This document shows, in pieces, positions 1 to 9,212 of a stretch of 64,000 nt of DNA (the stretch's first letter is position 1; every line of letters starts with the position of its first letter). The notes beneath the pieces are model-generated. The model was not told where the DNA came from, did not search any database, and saw only the letters and a program-made list of their open reading frames with translations. Position numbers and translations under genes: made by a program. Origin of the DNA: Mesobacillus sp. AQ2 (GTDB lineage: Bacteria; Bacillota; Bacilli; Bacillales; Cytobacillaceae); contig NZ_CP126080.1 in assembly GCF_030122805.1 (NCBI RefSeq), positions 4,283,501-4,347,500 on the forward strand, in the 5' to 3' direction.

Positions 1-2
1 TC

Positions 3-1589
3 GGAACATCCATTGCGAAGGTGTTTAACATGACAGTTGCCGCAACAGGCAATAACGAAAAGACATTGAAGCGCCTTGGCATTTCTTACGATGTCGTTCA
101 CGTTCACCCAAGCTCTCACGCTGGCTACTATCCAGGCGCCTTCCCTATCGCACTTAAATTGATCTTTGACCGCGAGACAGGAAAAATCTTTGGAGCTCAG
201 GCGGTGTCTTATGATGGCGCCGACAAACGAATCGATGTTTTAGCAACTGCCATCAAAGGCGGCATGACGATTTTTGACCTTCCGGATCTTGAGCTGGCAT
301 ACGCGCCGCCATACTCTTCTGCAAAAGATCCGGTCAACATGGCGGGCTATGCAGCGAAGAATATCGCTGAAGGTCTTGTGGAAACCGTTCAATGGCATGA
401 AATCAATGACATCCTTGCAAACGGCGGCTACCTGATTGACGTCCGCGAGCCAATCGAGCGCGACATGGGCCTGATTGAGGGTTCTGTCAACATCCCGCTT
501 GGCGAGCTGCGCGACCGCCTAGACGAGATTCCGACGAAAGAAGTGTATGTATACTGCCAGGTCGGCCTGCGCGGGTACCTTGCTTCTCGTATCCTGAAGC
601 AGGCTAGGTTCAATGTTCGCAACCTGGATGGCGGATACAAGACTTACTCTTGCGTGTTCGAGCCAGATGCGAGTGAAAACTGTGGTACACCAATTAGCGA
701 TAATGGTGTGGCTCAGCGCAATCTTGCGATGGAAGAGATTGCTGCGGGTGCGGCCCAGAGCAGTGTTGGATTGGCCGTTGAGGCGGCTCCAGTTGCACCG
801 GCAGCTCCAGTTGCTCCACCGACTGTAAAAACCACCCTTGATGCCTGCGGCTTATCCTGTCCTGGCCCAATCATGAAGGTGTACAAAACAATCGGTGACA
901 TGAAGGACGGCGAGGTGATGGAAGTCCATGCAACTGACCCAGGCTTCGCGAAGGACATCAAGGCATGGTGCGAAAAGACCGGCAACAAGCTGGTCAGCAA
1001 CAAGTTTGAAGATAAGAAATTCAAGGCGCAAATCATGAAAGGAAACGTTGTGGTGACTTTGAATACGATGGCTGCACCGGTGGAAGTTCCTACTGGCGTA
1101 CCAGCTGCTGCCCCTGCTAAAAACGGTGCGACCATGGTCGTATTCAGCGGTGACCTCGACAAGGCCATCGCAACCTTCATCATCGCATCCGGAGCCGCGG
1201 CGATGGGTAAAGAGGTAACTTTGTTCTTCACCTTCTGGGGACTGAACATCTTGAAGCGCAACGACGCACCGGCCACCGAGAAGGATATGATGGCAAAAAT
1301 GTTCAGCATGATGATGCCGAAAGGCGCGAACGACCTGCCATTATCCAAGATGAACATGGGCGGCATGGGCGCCAAGATGATCAAGACCGTCATGGCCAAC
1401 AAAAATGTCGACAGCCTCGAAACCTTAATGAAAAACGCTATGGACGCCGGTGTTAAGCTTGTCGCCTGCGGCATGAGCATGGACCTCATGGGGATTTCCA
1501 AAGAAGAGTTAATCGACGGAGTCGAAATCGGCGGAGTTGCAGCATATCTTGGAGATGCTGAGGATTCTGGATTGAATTTGTTTATATAG
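3..1589 (+). CDS. CoA-disulfide reductase-like / rhodanese / TusA / DsrE fusion (5' partial)
   Basis: The frame is open from the window edge, so the N-terminal FAD/NAD domains lie outside. The visible protein starts with the C-terminal dimerisation domain of the CoA-disulfide reductase family (about 120 residues). A rhodanese domain follows, with active-site Cys in CQVGLRG (codon at 555-557). A Pro/Ala-rich linker leads to a TusA-like domain with the CPGP motif (Cys codon at 858-860), then a DsrE/DsrF-like domain to the C-terminus. From family knowledge these modules handle persulfide sulfur: reduction of CoA or sulfur disulfides and relay of sulfane sulfur between cysteines. The exact substrate is not visible. 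A hairpin terminator follows directly, so this is the last gene of its transcript. Confidence 0.88.
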   Translation, partial: GTSIAKVFNMTVAATGNNEKTLKRLGISYDVVHVHPSSHAGYYPGAFPIALKLIFDRETGKIFGAQAVSYDGADKRIDVLATAIKGGMTIFDLPDLELAYAPPYSSAKDPVNMAGYAAKNIAEGLVETVQWHEINDILANGGYLIDVREPIERDMGLIEGSVNIPLGELRDRLDEIPTKEVYVYCQVGLRGYLASRILKQARFNVRNLDGGYKTYSCVFEPDASENCGTPISDNGVAQRNLAMEEIAAGAAQSSVGLAVEAAPVAPAAPVAPPTVKTTLDACGLSCPGPIMKVYKTIGDMKDGEVMEVHATDPGFAKDIKAWCEKTGNKLVSNKFEDKKFKAQIMKGNVVVTLNTMAAPVEVPTGVPAAAPAKNGATMVVFSGDLDKAIATFIIASGAAAMGKEVTLFFTFWGLNILKRNDAPATEKDMMAKMFSMMMPKGANDLPLSKMNMGGMGAKMIKTVMANKNVDSLETLMKNAMDAGVKLVACGMSMDLMGISKEELIDGVEIGGVAAYLGDAEDSGLNLFI

Positions 1590-1596
1590 TATTGGG

Positions 1597-1626
1597 AGCG
1601 GCCTTCTTAGGAGGGCTGCTTTTTTC
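1597..1626 (+). terminator. Rho-independent terminator after the sulfur-transfer gene
   Basis: Stem AGCGGCC (1597-1603) pairs with GGCTGCT (1614-1620), with one G-U pair, followed by a T tract to 1626. Confidence 0.85.
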
Positions 1627-1651
1627 TGATTTTTTCCTTATTTAGGAAGAC

Positions 1652-1756
1652 GGTGCAATTATCTCGATTATTGGCGCAATTAATTAGGAGGACCGTGCAA
1701 TTATTGCAAAACATGGTGCAATAACCTTAAACAACGGTGCAATTATCTCTTTTTAC
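1652..1756. repeat. 21-bp phased GTGCAATTA array, upstream copy (5 units)
   Basis: Five units begin at 1652, 1673, 1694, 1715 and 1736, a spacing of exactly 21 bp each time. The conserved half is GGTGCAATTAT with single changes (GGCGCAATTAA, CGTGCAATTAT, GGTGCAATAAC). The other ten bases differ in every unit. A matching array lies at 3564-3710 on the far side of the NERD-domain gene. No function is recognised. Confidence 0.9.
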
Positions 1757-1906
1757 TAACAGAATAATTTTTCCAGTAGCAAAAGTGAACAGCTATATTC
1801 GATAAAAAGTCTACTTTTTGACCTTTTTCTACCTTCGCCCCTCCACAAAAACGACTTGCGTACTGTGCTAAGCAGATTTGCGCAATATATTAGCGTAAAT
1901 CTAGAT
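1757..1906. other. Non-coding spacer between the two repeat types
   Basis: No gene, terminator or convincing promoter is seen. An imperfect palindrome with arms TTTGCGC and GCGTAAA lies near 1878-1900, just before the long tandem repeat. Confidence 0.4.
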
Positions 1907-2430
1907 TTTAATTGCAAGTTACCTTTTTTACTCCTTACTTGTTTCGTGCTTGCTTACTGAATTAAGCTCCTCATCTGGAATATTCTCCAAACCTCGAGCT
2001 TGGGGTTGTTGTAAATAGGTAATTGAGGGGTTTTCCGATGTTTAATTGAAAGTTACCTTTTTTAACTGTTTACTTGTTTTGTGCTTGCTTACTGAATTAA
2101 GCTCCTCATCCGGAATATTCTCCTCACCTCGCGCCTGGGGTTGTTGTAAATAGGTAATTGAGGGGTTTTCCGATGGTTAATTGAAAGTTACCTTTTTTAA
2201 CTGCTTACTTGCTTCGTGCTTGCTTACTGGAATACTCCTCACCTGGATTATTCTCTCACCTCGCGCCTGGGGTTGTTGTAAATAGGTAATTGAGGGGTTT
2301 TCCGATGTTTAATTGAAAGTTACCTTTTTTACTTCTTACTTGTTTCGTGCTTGCTTACTGAATTAAGCTCCTCATCTGGAATATTCTCCTCACCTCGAGC
2401 CTGTGGTTGTTGTAAATAGGTAATTGAGGG
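1907..2430. repeat. Tandem array of four ~134-bp repeats
   Basis: Copies start at 1907, 2041, 2176 and 2308 (periods 134, 135 and 132). Each opens with (T/G)TTAATTG followed by AAGTTACCTTTTTTA, contains GTGCTTGCTTACTG and a CTC-rich centre, and closes with GTTGTTGTAAATAGGTAATTG. The last copy ends near 2430. The ends of each unit are imperfect inverted repeats (TTACCTTTTTTA against TAAATAGGTAA). Copy 3 has small internal deletions. No frame is open through a unit, so the array is not coding. It ends about 120 bp before the NERD gene. Confidence 0.9.
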
Positions 2431-2553
2431 TTGGGGCAGTAAAATGTCCTTTTTTAAATAACAACAACCGAGTAAATAATTCTCCCTCTTTAACAGGGTT
2501 TTTACCGATTAATGTCGAATAATACACTCATCAACCTAAAGGAGTGACAATGT

Positions 2554-3510
2554 TTGATAGCGAAACACAGAACGGTCCCCCGCAGAATCCTCGTTAATGA
2601 AGCGCTGCTTAGAAGAACTTCTCCAACCCACCCAAAGAGGCAAGATATCTTGAAAGATTTACTGATTAAAAGAGCAGGATTTAAAGGCGAACAGGAGATG
2701 GATTATTATCTCAGCCTTTTGAACGAAAACGATTTTCATATCCTCCAGGATCTCCGTATTCCACATGGCACTAATTACTTCCAAATTGATTTCCTACTTT
2801 TATCAACCAAATTCGCATTGCTGATCGAAAATAAGAATATGCCTGGAAGCATCGAATTTGACCCTGCCTTCAAACAAGTTTTCCGAAGATATAATGACAC
2901 AACGGAAGTATACGACTGCCCGGTTGACCAGGTAAAAAGACAAGTGAATCAATTCAGAAGTTGGCTGAAGAAACACAACATCACCCCACCTCCTTTAGAA
3001 TTCCTCGTCACCTATAGTAATCACGGCTCCATCCTTCAAAATCCCAGTAAAAATCAAGAAATTTATCATCGAGTTTGTAAAGGAGGACATTTGGTCTTTA
3101 AAGTTGACGAATTTCAAAATCGTCACCAAAGAGAAGTCCTTTCGCTCAAAGATATAAAAAAATTAACGAAACTTTTGATTAAAAGCCATGAACCAGAGAA
3201 AGCCGACATTAACAAGTATAATTTAGCTCCTTCTGACATCATTCCTGGTATTCAATGTCCAACCTGTGAGCACTTCCACATGGAAAGAATCTCAAGGAAA
3301 TGGTACTGCTCCCATTGCGGAATTACTTCATCTCATGCGCATGAACAAGCTATTCTTGATTACTTTTTGCTAATTGGGCCAACGATGACAAATAAGCAAT
3401 TGAGGAATTTCCTCTGCTTGCCGTCACGAAGTACTTCTACCAACTTATTGAGGAATATGAGTTTACAGCATACAGGTAGTACAAAAAATAGAGTGTATTT
3501 TCAAGCATGA
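2554..3510 (+). CDS. NERD-domain (nuclease-related) protein with C-terminal zinc ribbon
   Basis: A 318-residue protein. The NERD domain spans about residues 40-165: FKGEQEMDYYLS with the conserved Glu, FQIDFLLL with the Asp, and IENKN as the ExK-like element. This is the arrangement expected of a PD-(D/E)XK-related fold. Near residues 235-256 CPTC and CSHCG form a zinc ribbon, followed by a short helical tail. The TTG start at 2554 is chosen because the AAAGGAG site sits 9 nt before it and the family begins MI-K-R; the closer ATG at 2550 is in another frame and stops at once. Bacillus NERD proteins are mostly uncharacterised, and a role in DNA processing or defence is inference only. The gene stands alone with its own terminator, inside a repeat-rich accessory stretch. 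Confidence 0.85.
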   Translation: MIAKHRTVPRRILVNEALLRRTSPTHPKRQDILKDLLIKRAGFKGEQEMDYYLSLLNENDFHILQDLRIPHGTNYFQIDFLLLSTKFALLIENKNMPGSIEFDPAFKQVFRRYNDTTEVYDCPVDQVKRQVNQFRSWLKKHNITPPPLEFLVTYSNHGSILQNPSKNQEIYHRVCKGGHLVFKVDEFQNRHQREVLSLKDIKKLTKLLIKSHEPEKADINKYNLAPSDIIPGIQCPTCEHFHMERISRKWYCSHCGITSSHAHEQAILDYFLLIGPTMTNKQLRNFLCLPSRSTSTNLLRNMSLQHTGSTKNRVYFQA

Positions 3511-3514
3511 TTAT

Positions 3515-3547
3515 AACCTCCTCTTCCATGTGGCCGAGGAGGTTTTT
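3515..3547 (+). terminator. Terminator of the NERD-domain gene
   Basis: Perfect 9-bp stem AACCTCCTC (3515-3523) with GAGGAGGTT (3536-3544), followed by T residues, 5 nt after the stop codon. Confidence 0.92.
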
Positions 3548-3563
3548 CCATTATTAGGATGAC

Positions 3564-3710
3564 GGTGCAATTCTAGCAGCTTACAGTGCAATAATCTTGA
3601 ATGAACGTGCAATTATTCTAGTTGATGGTGCAATTAGCTTCAAATAGGGTGCAATTATGACGTTTGACCGTGCAATTAATAAAAACTGCAGCCCAATTAA
3701 CACAAAAATC
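3564..3710. repeat. 21-bp phased GTGCAATTA array, downstream copy (7 units)
   Basis: Units begin at 3564, 3585, 3606, 3627, 3648, 3669 and 3690, again exactly 21 bp apart. Cores are GGTGCAATT, AGTGCAATA, CGTGCAATTAT, GGTGCAATTAG, GGTGCAATTAT, CGTGCAATTAA and a degenerate AGCCCAATTAA. The last unit overlaps the T tract of the prfB terminator. Confidence 0.9.
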
Positions 3711-3730
3711 CCCCGCCAACCTGGCGGGGG
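3703..3730 (-). terminator. prfB terminator
   Basis: Perfect 9-bp stem CCCCCGCCA (3710-3718) with TGGCGGGGG (3722-3730). The minus-strand transcript then runs into ATTTTTG. Confidence 0.93.
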
Positions 3731-3746
3731 ACACCAAAATAGGTTT

Positions 3747-4857
3747 TTACTCACCCAAACTCAACTTAGACCTCAAATAAGCATCAATAAACATATCAAT
3801 ATCCCCGTCCATGACGGCCTGCACGTTGCCGGATTCGGCGCTGGTGCGGTGGTCTTTAACCATGGAGTATGGATGGAAAACATAAGATCGGATCTGGCTG
3901 CCCCAGCCGATTTCTTTTTGCTCGCCGCGGATTTCGTCGAGTTCGGCTTGCTGCTGTTCGATTTCGCGCTGGTAAAGCTTTGCTTTCAGCATTTTCATCG
4001 ATGTTTCGCGGTTCTTGATCTGTGAACGTTCTGCCTGGGATGATACAACGACACCAGTCGGCAAGTGCGTAATCCGGACGGCTGAGTCAGTTGTGTTGAT
4101 ATGCTGACCGCCGGCGCCGCTTGCACGGTACGTATCAATCTTCAGGTCTTCAGTACGGATATCGATCTCGATCTCATTGTTGAATTCCGGCATAACTTCG
4201 CAGGAAACAAATGAAGTATGGCGTCGCCCTGAAGAGTCAAACGGCGAAATACGAACCAATCGATGTACGCCTTTTTCCGCCTTTAAATATCCATAAGCAT
4301 TATGACCTTTGATCGCTAAAGTGACACTCTTGATGCCCGCTTCGTCACCAGGAAGGTAATCCAAAGTCTCAACCTTGAAGCCGCGCTTCTCCGCCCAGCG
4401 TGTGTACATACGCAACAGCATCGAACCCCAGTCCTGCGACTCCGTTCCGCCGGCACCTGGATGCAACTCAAGGATTGCATTATTTTTATCGTACTCTTCA
4501 CTCAACAACAATTGAAGCTCGAACTCACTCATGCGCTCTTTGAACTCGACAAGCTCCTTCTCCAGTTCTTCACGGAGATCTGCATCGTTTTCTTCTTTTA
4601 CAAGCTCATAAGTCAAATCGAGATTTTCGTATGTCTCGCTAAGCTCATTAAAAACATTTACCTGTTCTTTAAGCGCATTTGACTCATTGATCACGACCTG
4701 TGCCTTCTGCTGGTCATCCCAGAAGTCGGGCGCAAGCATGCCGTCTTCTAGTTCAGCGATCCGCGCTTCTTTATTTTCGAGGTCAAAGAGACCCCCTGAA
4801 GTCCGCTAATTTCTTAGCTGTTTTCTCAAGCTCATTCCTGATATCTGCTAATTCCAT
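3747..4857 (-). CDS. prfB: Peptide chain release factor 2, expressed through a programmed +1 frameshift
   Basis: RF2 recognises UGA and UAA stop codons and triggers peptide release at the ribosome. The gene is read in two frames: 24 codons from the ATG at 4857 to CTT at 4786, an in-frame TGA (4785-4783), then after skipping one base 345 codons to the stop at 3747, giving 369 residues. Translation of the long frame shows the SPF anticodon-like motif ([11 protein letters not shown]), and GAGGQHIN carries the catalytic GGQ. The start has GAGGTGAATGAT before the ATG. The Shine-Dalgarno-like AGGGGG just before CTT-TGA is the known autoregulatory device by which low RF2 raises frameshifting. It lies directly downstream of secA, as in B. 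subtilis, with its own terminator. Confidence 0.96.
4783..4797 (-). promoter_or_regulatory. RF2 programmed +1 frameshift site
   Basis: On the minus strand AGGGGG (4797-4792) precedes TCT CTT TGA C. The internal Shine-Dalgarno element, the slippery CTT codon and the in-frame TGA match the conserved RF2 recoding signal. Confidence 0.95.
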
Positions 4858-4915
4858 ATCATTCACCTCATAGTATATTATAGCGTCTTGCTAAATGAAT
4901 TTCACATCTGATCTA

Positions 4916-4944
4916 CAAAAAGAAACCAGCGGGTTGCCCGCCGG
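4916..4944 (-). terminator. secA terminator
   Basis: Minus-strand stem CCGGCGGG (4944-4937) with CCCGCTGG (4933-4926), three-base loop, one G-U pair, then TTTCTTTTT. Confidence 0.85.
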
Positions 4945-4958
4945 CTTCTTGTATCAGT

Positions 4959-7472
4959 TTATTCAGCTTTCCCGCAGCAGTTCTTGTATTTCTTGCCACT
5001 GCCGCAAATACATGGATCATTACGGCCTACATCCATTGTTTTGACAACTGGCTTCTTCTTCACTTTTCCGCCTTCGTCTTCCTTTGGATTCACCGCCTGG
5101 CCTTTTGCTACTTCCTGGCGCTCAAGGTTGCTGCGGATTTCAGCCTTCATGATGTATTTCGCAACATCGTCTTCGATGGAAAGAACCATGCTCTCGAACA
5201 TTGCGAAACCTTCATGCTGGTATTCACGCAGTGGATCGATCTGACCGTACGCACGAAGGTGGATGCCCTGGCGCAGCTGGTCCATCTGGTCGATATGGTC
5301 CATCCACTTCGAGTCAACCGAACGAAGCACGATGACTTTTTCAAACTCACGCATCTGTTCGTCAGTCAACATTTCTTCTTTTTCATCATAGCGCTCTTTC
5401 ACCTTCGCCATGATCGCTTCAATGATTTCATCCTGCTCTTTGCCGCGAAGGTCTTCAACAGTGATGTCACCTTCATGAAGCAGGCTGCCGTTCACGTAAT
5501 CGATGATGCTGTTCAGATCCCATCTTTCCATATCTTCGCCTGCTGGCGTATGGGCGGAAACATTGCGCTCCAATGAAGATCTGATCATATTTTCAACGAT
5601 GCTGCGAAGGTTTTCAGATTCAAGAACCTCATCACGCTGCTTGTAGATGATCTCACGCTGCTGGCGCAGAACATCGTCGTATTGAAGCAGTTGCTTACGG
5701 GCATCGAAGTTGTTGCCCTCAACACGTTTTTGCGCAGATTCAACGGCTCTGGATACCATCTTGCTCTGAATTGGCTGGGTATCATCCATGCCAAGTCGTT
5801 CCATCATTGTTTTCATATTGTCAGAACCGAAACGGCGCATCAGTTCATCTTCCATTGAAAGATAGAACTGCGTCACACCAGGGTCTCCCTGACGTCCGGA
5901 ACGTCCGCGGAGCTGGTTATCGATACGACGGCTCTCATGTCGCTCGGTACCGATGACCGCAAGACCGCCAAGCTCTTTTACGCCCTCGCCAAGCTTGATG
6001 TCCGTACCACGGCCCGCCATGTTTGTAGCAATTGTAACCGAGCCCTGATGACCGGCTTCAGCGATGATTTCCGCTTCACGCTCATGGTTTTTCGCGTTCA
6101 GGACATTATGCTTGATTCCTTTTTTCGATAAAAACGCAGAAATGATTTCAGACGTTTCAATCGCAACCGTACCAACAAGGACTGGTTGTCCTGCCTGATG
6201 GCGCTCTGCGATGTCATCGGCAACTGCCTTGAATTTGCCCTGCATCGATGCGTAAATCAAATCCGGACGGTCGTCACGGGCGATCGGACGGTTCGTCGGG
6301 ATGACGACAACGTTCATGTTATAGATATTGCGGAATTCCTCTTCCTCTGTCTTCGCTGTACCGGTCATACCGGACAGCTTTTCATACATACGGAAGTAGT
6401 TCTGGAATGTGATCGTCGCAAGCGTCATGCTCTCATTCTGGATATCAAGGCCTTCCTTCGCCTCGATTGCCTGGTGCAAACCTTCGCTGTAGCGGCGGCC
6501 CTTCATCAGACGGCCAGTAAACTGGTCAACGATGACAATCTCGCCATCCTGGACGACGTAATCGACATCCTTGTGCATACTCGCCTGTGCTTTCATCGCC
6601 TGGTTGATATGGTGAAGCAATGTCACATGCTTAATGTCAAAAAGGTTATCGATTCCGAAAGCCTTCTCTGACTTCGTAATCCCTTCCTCTGTCAGCTGGA
6701 CACCCTTCGTTTTTTCATCGTATGTGTAATCTTCTTCACGCTTCAATGTGCGAACGAATGCATTCGCCTGGATGTAAAGCGCAGCCGATTTTTGTGCAGA
6801 ACCGGAAATGATCAACGGCGTACGCGCTTCATCGATCAAGATGGAGTCAACTTCATCGATGACGCAGAAGTGCAGCGGGCGCTGAACCTTCTGGTCTGAA
6901 TAAAGCACCATGTTATCGCGAAGATAGTCGAAGCCAAACTCGTTGTTCGTACCATAAGTGATATCGGCACGGTAGGCTTCTTGCTTCTCTTCCTTCGTCA
7001 TGCTGTTCAGGTTGAGTCCGACAGTAAGGCCAAGGAATTCATACAGCTGGCCCATTTCGACGGCGTCACGGCTTGCGAGGTATTCGTTGACCGTGATAAC
7101 GTGCACCCCGCGGCCTGTGATTGCGTTCAGATAAACCGGCATTGTCGCTGTAAGGGTTTTACCTTCACCAGTCTTCATCTCAGAGATATTCCCCTCATGA
7201 AGAGCGATACCACCCATCAGTTGGACTTTATAAGGGTACAGGCCAAGAACACGCTTGGCGCCTTCACGGACAACCGCGAATGCTTCAACAAGCAGATCAT
7301 CTGTAGATTCACCGTTCTGGTAGCGATTCTTGAACTCTTCCGTTTTCTCCCTCAGCTGGTCATCAGACAGCTTTTCCATATCAACTGCAAGCGCATCGAT
7401 TTGATCCGCCATTTTTGTCAATTTTTTAATATCGCGTTTATTCTGGTCGAAAATTTTCGTTAAAATCCCCAT
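4959..7472 (-). CDS. secA: Preprotein translocase ATPase SecA
   Basis: SecA is the peripheral-membrane motor that drives unfolded preproteins through SecYEG. The 837-residue protein starts at the ATG at 7472 ([10 protein letters not shown]), preceded by AAAGGAG; upstream in-frame codons lack a ribosome site. Visible elements: Walker A in [10 protein letters not shown] near residue 100, Walker B in [17 protein letters not shown], the helicase-like motif [10 protein letters not shown] near 490, and a C-terminal zinc-binding tail [14 protein letters not shown] that in this family contacts SecB or the membrane. Length and domain order are normal. It is followed by prfB as in B. subtilis, though each has its own terminator. 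Confidence 0.97.
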   Translation of the reverse strand: MGILTKIFDQNKRDIKKLTKMADQIDALAVDMEKLSDDQLREKTEEFKNRYQNGESTDDLLVEAFAVVREGAKRVLGLYPYKVQLMGGIALHEGNISEMKTGEGKTLTATMPVYLNAITGRGVHVITVNEYLASRDAVEMGQLYEFLGLTVGLNLNSMTKEEKQEAYRADITYGTNNEFGFDYLRDNMVLYSDQKVQRPLHFCVIDEVDSILIDEARTPLIISGSAQKSAALYIQANAFVRTLKREEDYTYDEKTKGVQLTEEGITKSEKAFGIDNLFDIKHVTLLHHINQAMKAQASMHKDVDYVVQDGEIVIVDQFTGRLMKGRRYSEGLHQAIEAKEGLDIQNESMTLATITFQNYFRMYEKLSGMTGTAKTEEEEFRNIYNMNVVVIPTNRPIARDDRPDLIYASMQGKFKAVADDIAERHQAGQPVLVGTVAIETSEIISAFLSKKGIKHNVLNAKNHEREAEIIAEAGHQGSVTIATNMAGRGTDIKLGEGVKELGGLAVIGTERHESRRIDNQLRGRSGRQGDPGVTQFYLSMEDELMRRFGSDNMKTMMERLGMDDTQPIQSKMVSRAVESAQKRVEGNNFDARKQLLQYDDVLRQQREIIYKQRDEVLESENLRSIVENMIRSSLERNVSAHTPAGEDMERWDLNSIIDYVNGSLLHEGDITVEDLRGKEQDEIIEAIMAKVKERYDEKEEMLTDEQMREFEKVIVLRSVDSKWMDHIDQMDQLRQGIHLRAYGQIDPLREYQHEGFAMFESMVLSIEDDVAKYIMKAEIRSNLERQEVAKGQAVNPKEDEGGKVKKKPVVKTMDVGRNDPCICGSGKKYKNCCGKAE

Positions 7473-7644
7473 ACAGACGCTCCTTTTATCTATTGAATCT
7501 CGTTGAATTCGAATCGTAAAAAATAATCCCAAAGAAAAAAGATTCGCCCTGAATGCACCGAATCCCTTTTAGAAAAATTCGATTTATTGCTTCTTACTAT
7601 TTTACCACTTAGGACAAGGAGTGACAACCAAAGGGGAAATGTGA

Positions 7645-7669
7645 AAAGTCCCCTGCCAGCTGACAGGGG
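7645..7669 (-). terminator. Terminator of the DUF1028 gene
   Basis: Minus-strand stem CCCCTG (7669-7664) with CAGGGG (7655-7650), then ACTTTTC. Confidence 0.75.
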
Positions 7670-7679
7670 CACTCAAGGA

Positions 7680-8522
7680 TTATTGATTTTTCATATACTC
7701 CAAAACTTCCAGATCGATCTTGCCTTTCTCCTGCTCCCGTTCTTCGAAGTTTTCGGTGTGGATGTAGGCTGTAAGCGCTTTGTGGAGTTCAGCATCATCT
7801 GCAGGGTCTGACTTTAGGTAATCAAGACGCTTTAGATGGTGCACGACTGTTTCCCTGACCTCTCCCTCGACTGCTACAACGTTCTCAGGTTTTGCTTTGG
7901 CAAAATAAAGCTGCTGCAGACCATAGATGCGGATCAACTCCGTGATTGGGTCCGGATGGTCATCTACTCTAAGATCGATATAGCGGTCATTGTATCCGCC
8001 GTATCCACCCTTCTCTTTAACAACTAATAATGCCGCCGACTGCTGGCCCCTGCTGTCGCCACCAGCTTGCTGGCCGGCATTGAGCGCCTGAAGCAACCGC
8101 TGTGCAAGCGAGCCTTCTGTTGTTTCAAACGTTTCGGCCATTGCTTTTACAGTATTTTCGTCCACTAAAATATTTCCCTGTGCTGCAAAGTGCTTGCCTG
8201 TTATCCCGCCTGCCCAGTCATAACAGTATGTACCCGTAAAAGTTGCTGGATTGCCCTCGGCATCAAGCAAGCCGACCTGGCGCATTTCCTTGTCAGGGTC
8301 GTCCTTTGTAATTAATTCCATGGCCTCTTCAGCCGATTTTCCATGTGCCATCAATTCAAGCGCCTGTGGCCCATACGCCGTATTAGCGTATGACTGAGTC
8401 GCCACAGCGCCCACTCCCGCTTTCGCAAACGGAACAACAGCCCCGACGCCAAGAAATTTAGATTGTACCGCAATTCCCCATTCTTTTTCCTGGGGGTCAT
8501 AACCTACAATTGAAAATGTCAT
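7680..8522 (-). CDS. DUF1028 family protein (Ntn-hydrolase-like)
   Basis: A 280-residue protein starting MTFSIVGYDP at 8522, with AGGAGG upstream; longer in-frame starts lack a ribosome site. The N-terminal 200 residues match DUF1028: conserved Gly-rich strands (GIAVQSKFLGVGAVVPFAKAG, ATQSYANTAYG) and a potential N-terminal Thr nucleophile after Met removal. The family is placed in the Ntn-hydrolase superfamily from fold knowledge, and its substrate is not known. No signal peptide is present, so it is probably cytoplasmic. It forms a single-gene transcript between hpf and secA. Confidence 0.85.
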   Translation of the reverse strand: MTFSIVGYDPQEKEWGIAVQSKFLGVGAVVPFAKAGVGAVATQSYANTAYGPQALELMAHGKSAEEAMELITKDDPDKEMRQVGLLDAEGNPATFTGTYCYDWAGGITGKHFAAQGNILVDENTVKAMAETFETTEGSLAQRLLQALNAGQQAGGDSRGQQSAALLVVKEKGGYGGYNDRYIDLRVDDHPDPITELIRIYGLQQLYFAKAKPENVVAVEGEVRETVVHHLKRLDYLKSDPADDAELHKALTAYIHTENFEEREQEKGKIDLEVLEYMKNQ

Positions 8523-8581
8523 ATGGATCGCCTCCTGTAAAATTATTTCGGCACTCGGCATAATTTTCCCTTCAAAAGAAC

Positions 8582-8617
8582 AAATTAAAACCCACAGCCA
8601 ATTTCTGACTGTGGGTT
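8582..8617 (-). terminator. hpf terminator
   Basis: Perfect 9-bp stem AACCCACAG (8589-8597) with CTGTGGGTT (8609-8617); the minus-strand transcript continues into TTTTAATTTG. Confidence 0.88.
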
Positions 8618-8630
8618 GATTGTTAGATGA

Positions 8631-9176
8631 TTATTGAGCTTCAATCAAACCATAACGGCCGTCGTTACGCTTGTAAACAACGTTTGTTTGATTTGTTTCT
8701 GCGTTTGTGAACACGTAGAAGCTGTGGCCAAGCATGTTCATTTGCAGGATCGCCTCTTCGCTGTCCATTGGCTTCAGATCGAAGCTCTTTGTGCGGACAA
8801 CTTCAAGGTCTTCGTCTTCCTCAACCTGCTCAACATCTGTGAAAATCGGAGCGTAATCCTTCAGGCTTTCCTTTTCACGGAACTTGCGGTTGACCTTCGT
8901 TTTATGCTTGCGGATCTGGCGCTCAAGCTTATCAGTGATCAGATCGATGGCAGCATACATATCTTCATGGATTTCCTCTGCGCGAAGCACAAGATCCTTC
9001 ATCGGAATCGTAATTTCAACTTTTGATTTCTTATCTTGATAAACTTTCAGGTTCACGTTCACATTGGCATTGGGTGACTCGGTGAAATACCGGTCAAGCT
9101 TCGCAATCTTCTTCTCAACATACTCTCTGATTGCTGGCGTTACCTCAATGTTTTCTCCACGAATGTTGTAGTTCAT
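8631..9176 (-). CDS. hpf: Long-form ribosome hibernation promoting factor
   Basis: HPF dimerises inactive 70S ribosomes into 100S particles during stress and stationary phase. The 181-residue protein starts MNYNIRGENIEVT at 9176, with AAAGGAGGAG before it. Residues 1-105 are the ribosome-binding S30AE domain. Residues 125-181 (KSFDLKPMDSEEAILQM, then FYVFTNAET) are the C-terminal dimerisation domain, so this is the long form typical of Firmicutes. Overlapping sigma-B-like and sigma-H-like promoter elements lie 40-75 bp upstream, matching the dual stress/transition control known for the B. subtilis gene yvyD. Confidence 0.95.
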   Translation of the reverse strand: MNYNIRGENIEVTPAIREYVEKKIAKLDRYFTESPNANVNVNLKVYQDKKSKVEITIPMKDLVLRAEEIHEDMYAAIDLITDKLERQIRKHKTKVNRKFREKESLKDYAPIFTDVEQVEEDEDLEVVRTKSFDLKPMDSEEAILQMNMLGHSFYVFTNAETNQTNVVYKRNDGRYGLIEAQ

Positions 9177-9212
9177 AGTGGACTCCTCCTTTGGGATATG
9201 ACTATGTATTAC

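Noticed and set aside
1652..1756. CRISPR array
   Set aside because: Repeats are only ~11 bp with ~10-bp variable parts, are not palindromic, and no cas gene lies nearby.
3564..3720. Heptad-repeat coding sequence
   Set aside because: A 21-bp period keeps frames open by construction (one minus frame stays open), but there is no ribosome site or start codon, and the upstream array is closed in the equivalent frame.
3657..4025. Plus-strand ORF over the 3' part of prfB
   Set aside because: It is antisense to the conserved RF2 frame and begins inside the repeat array and terminator.
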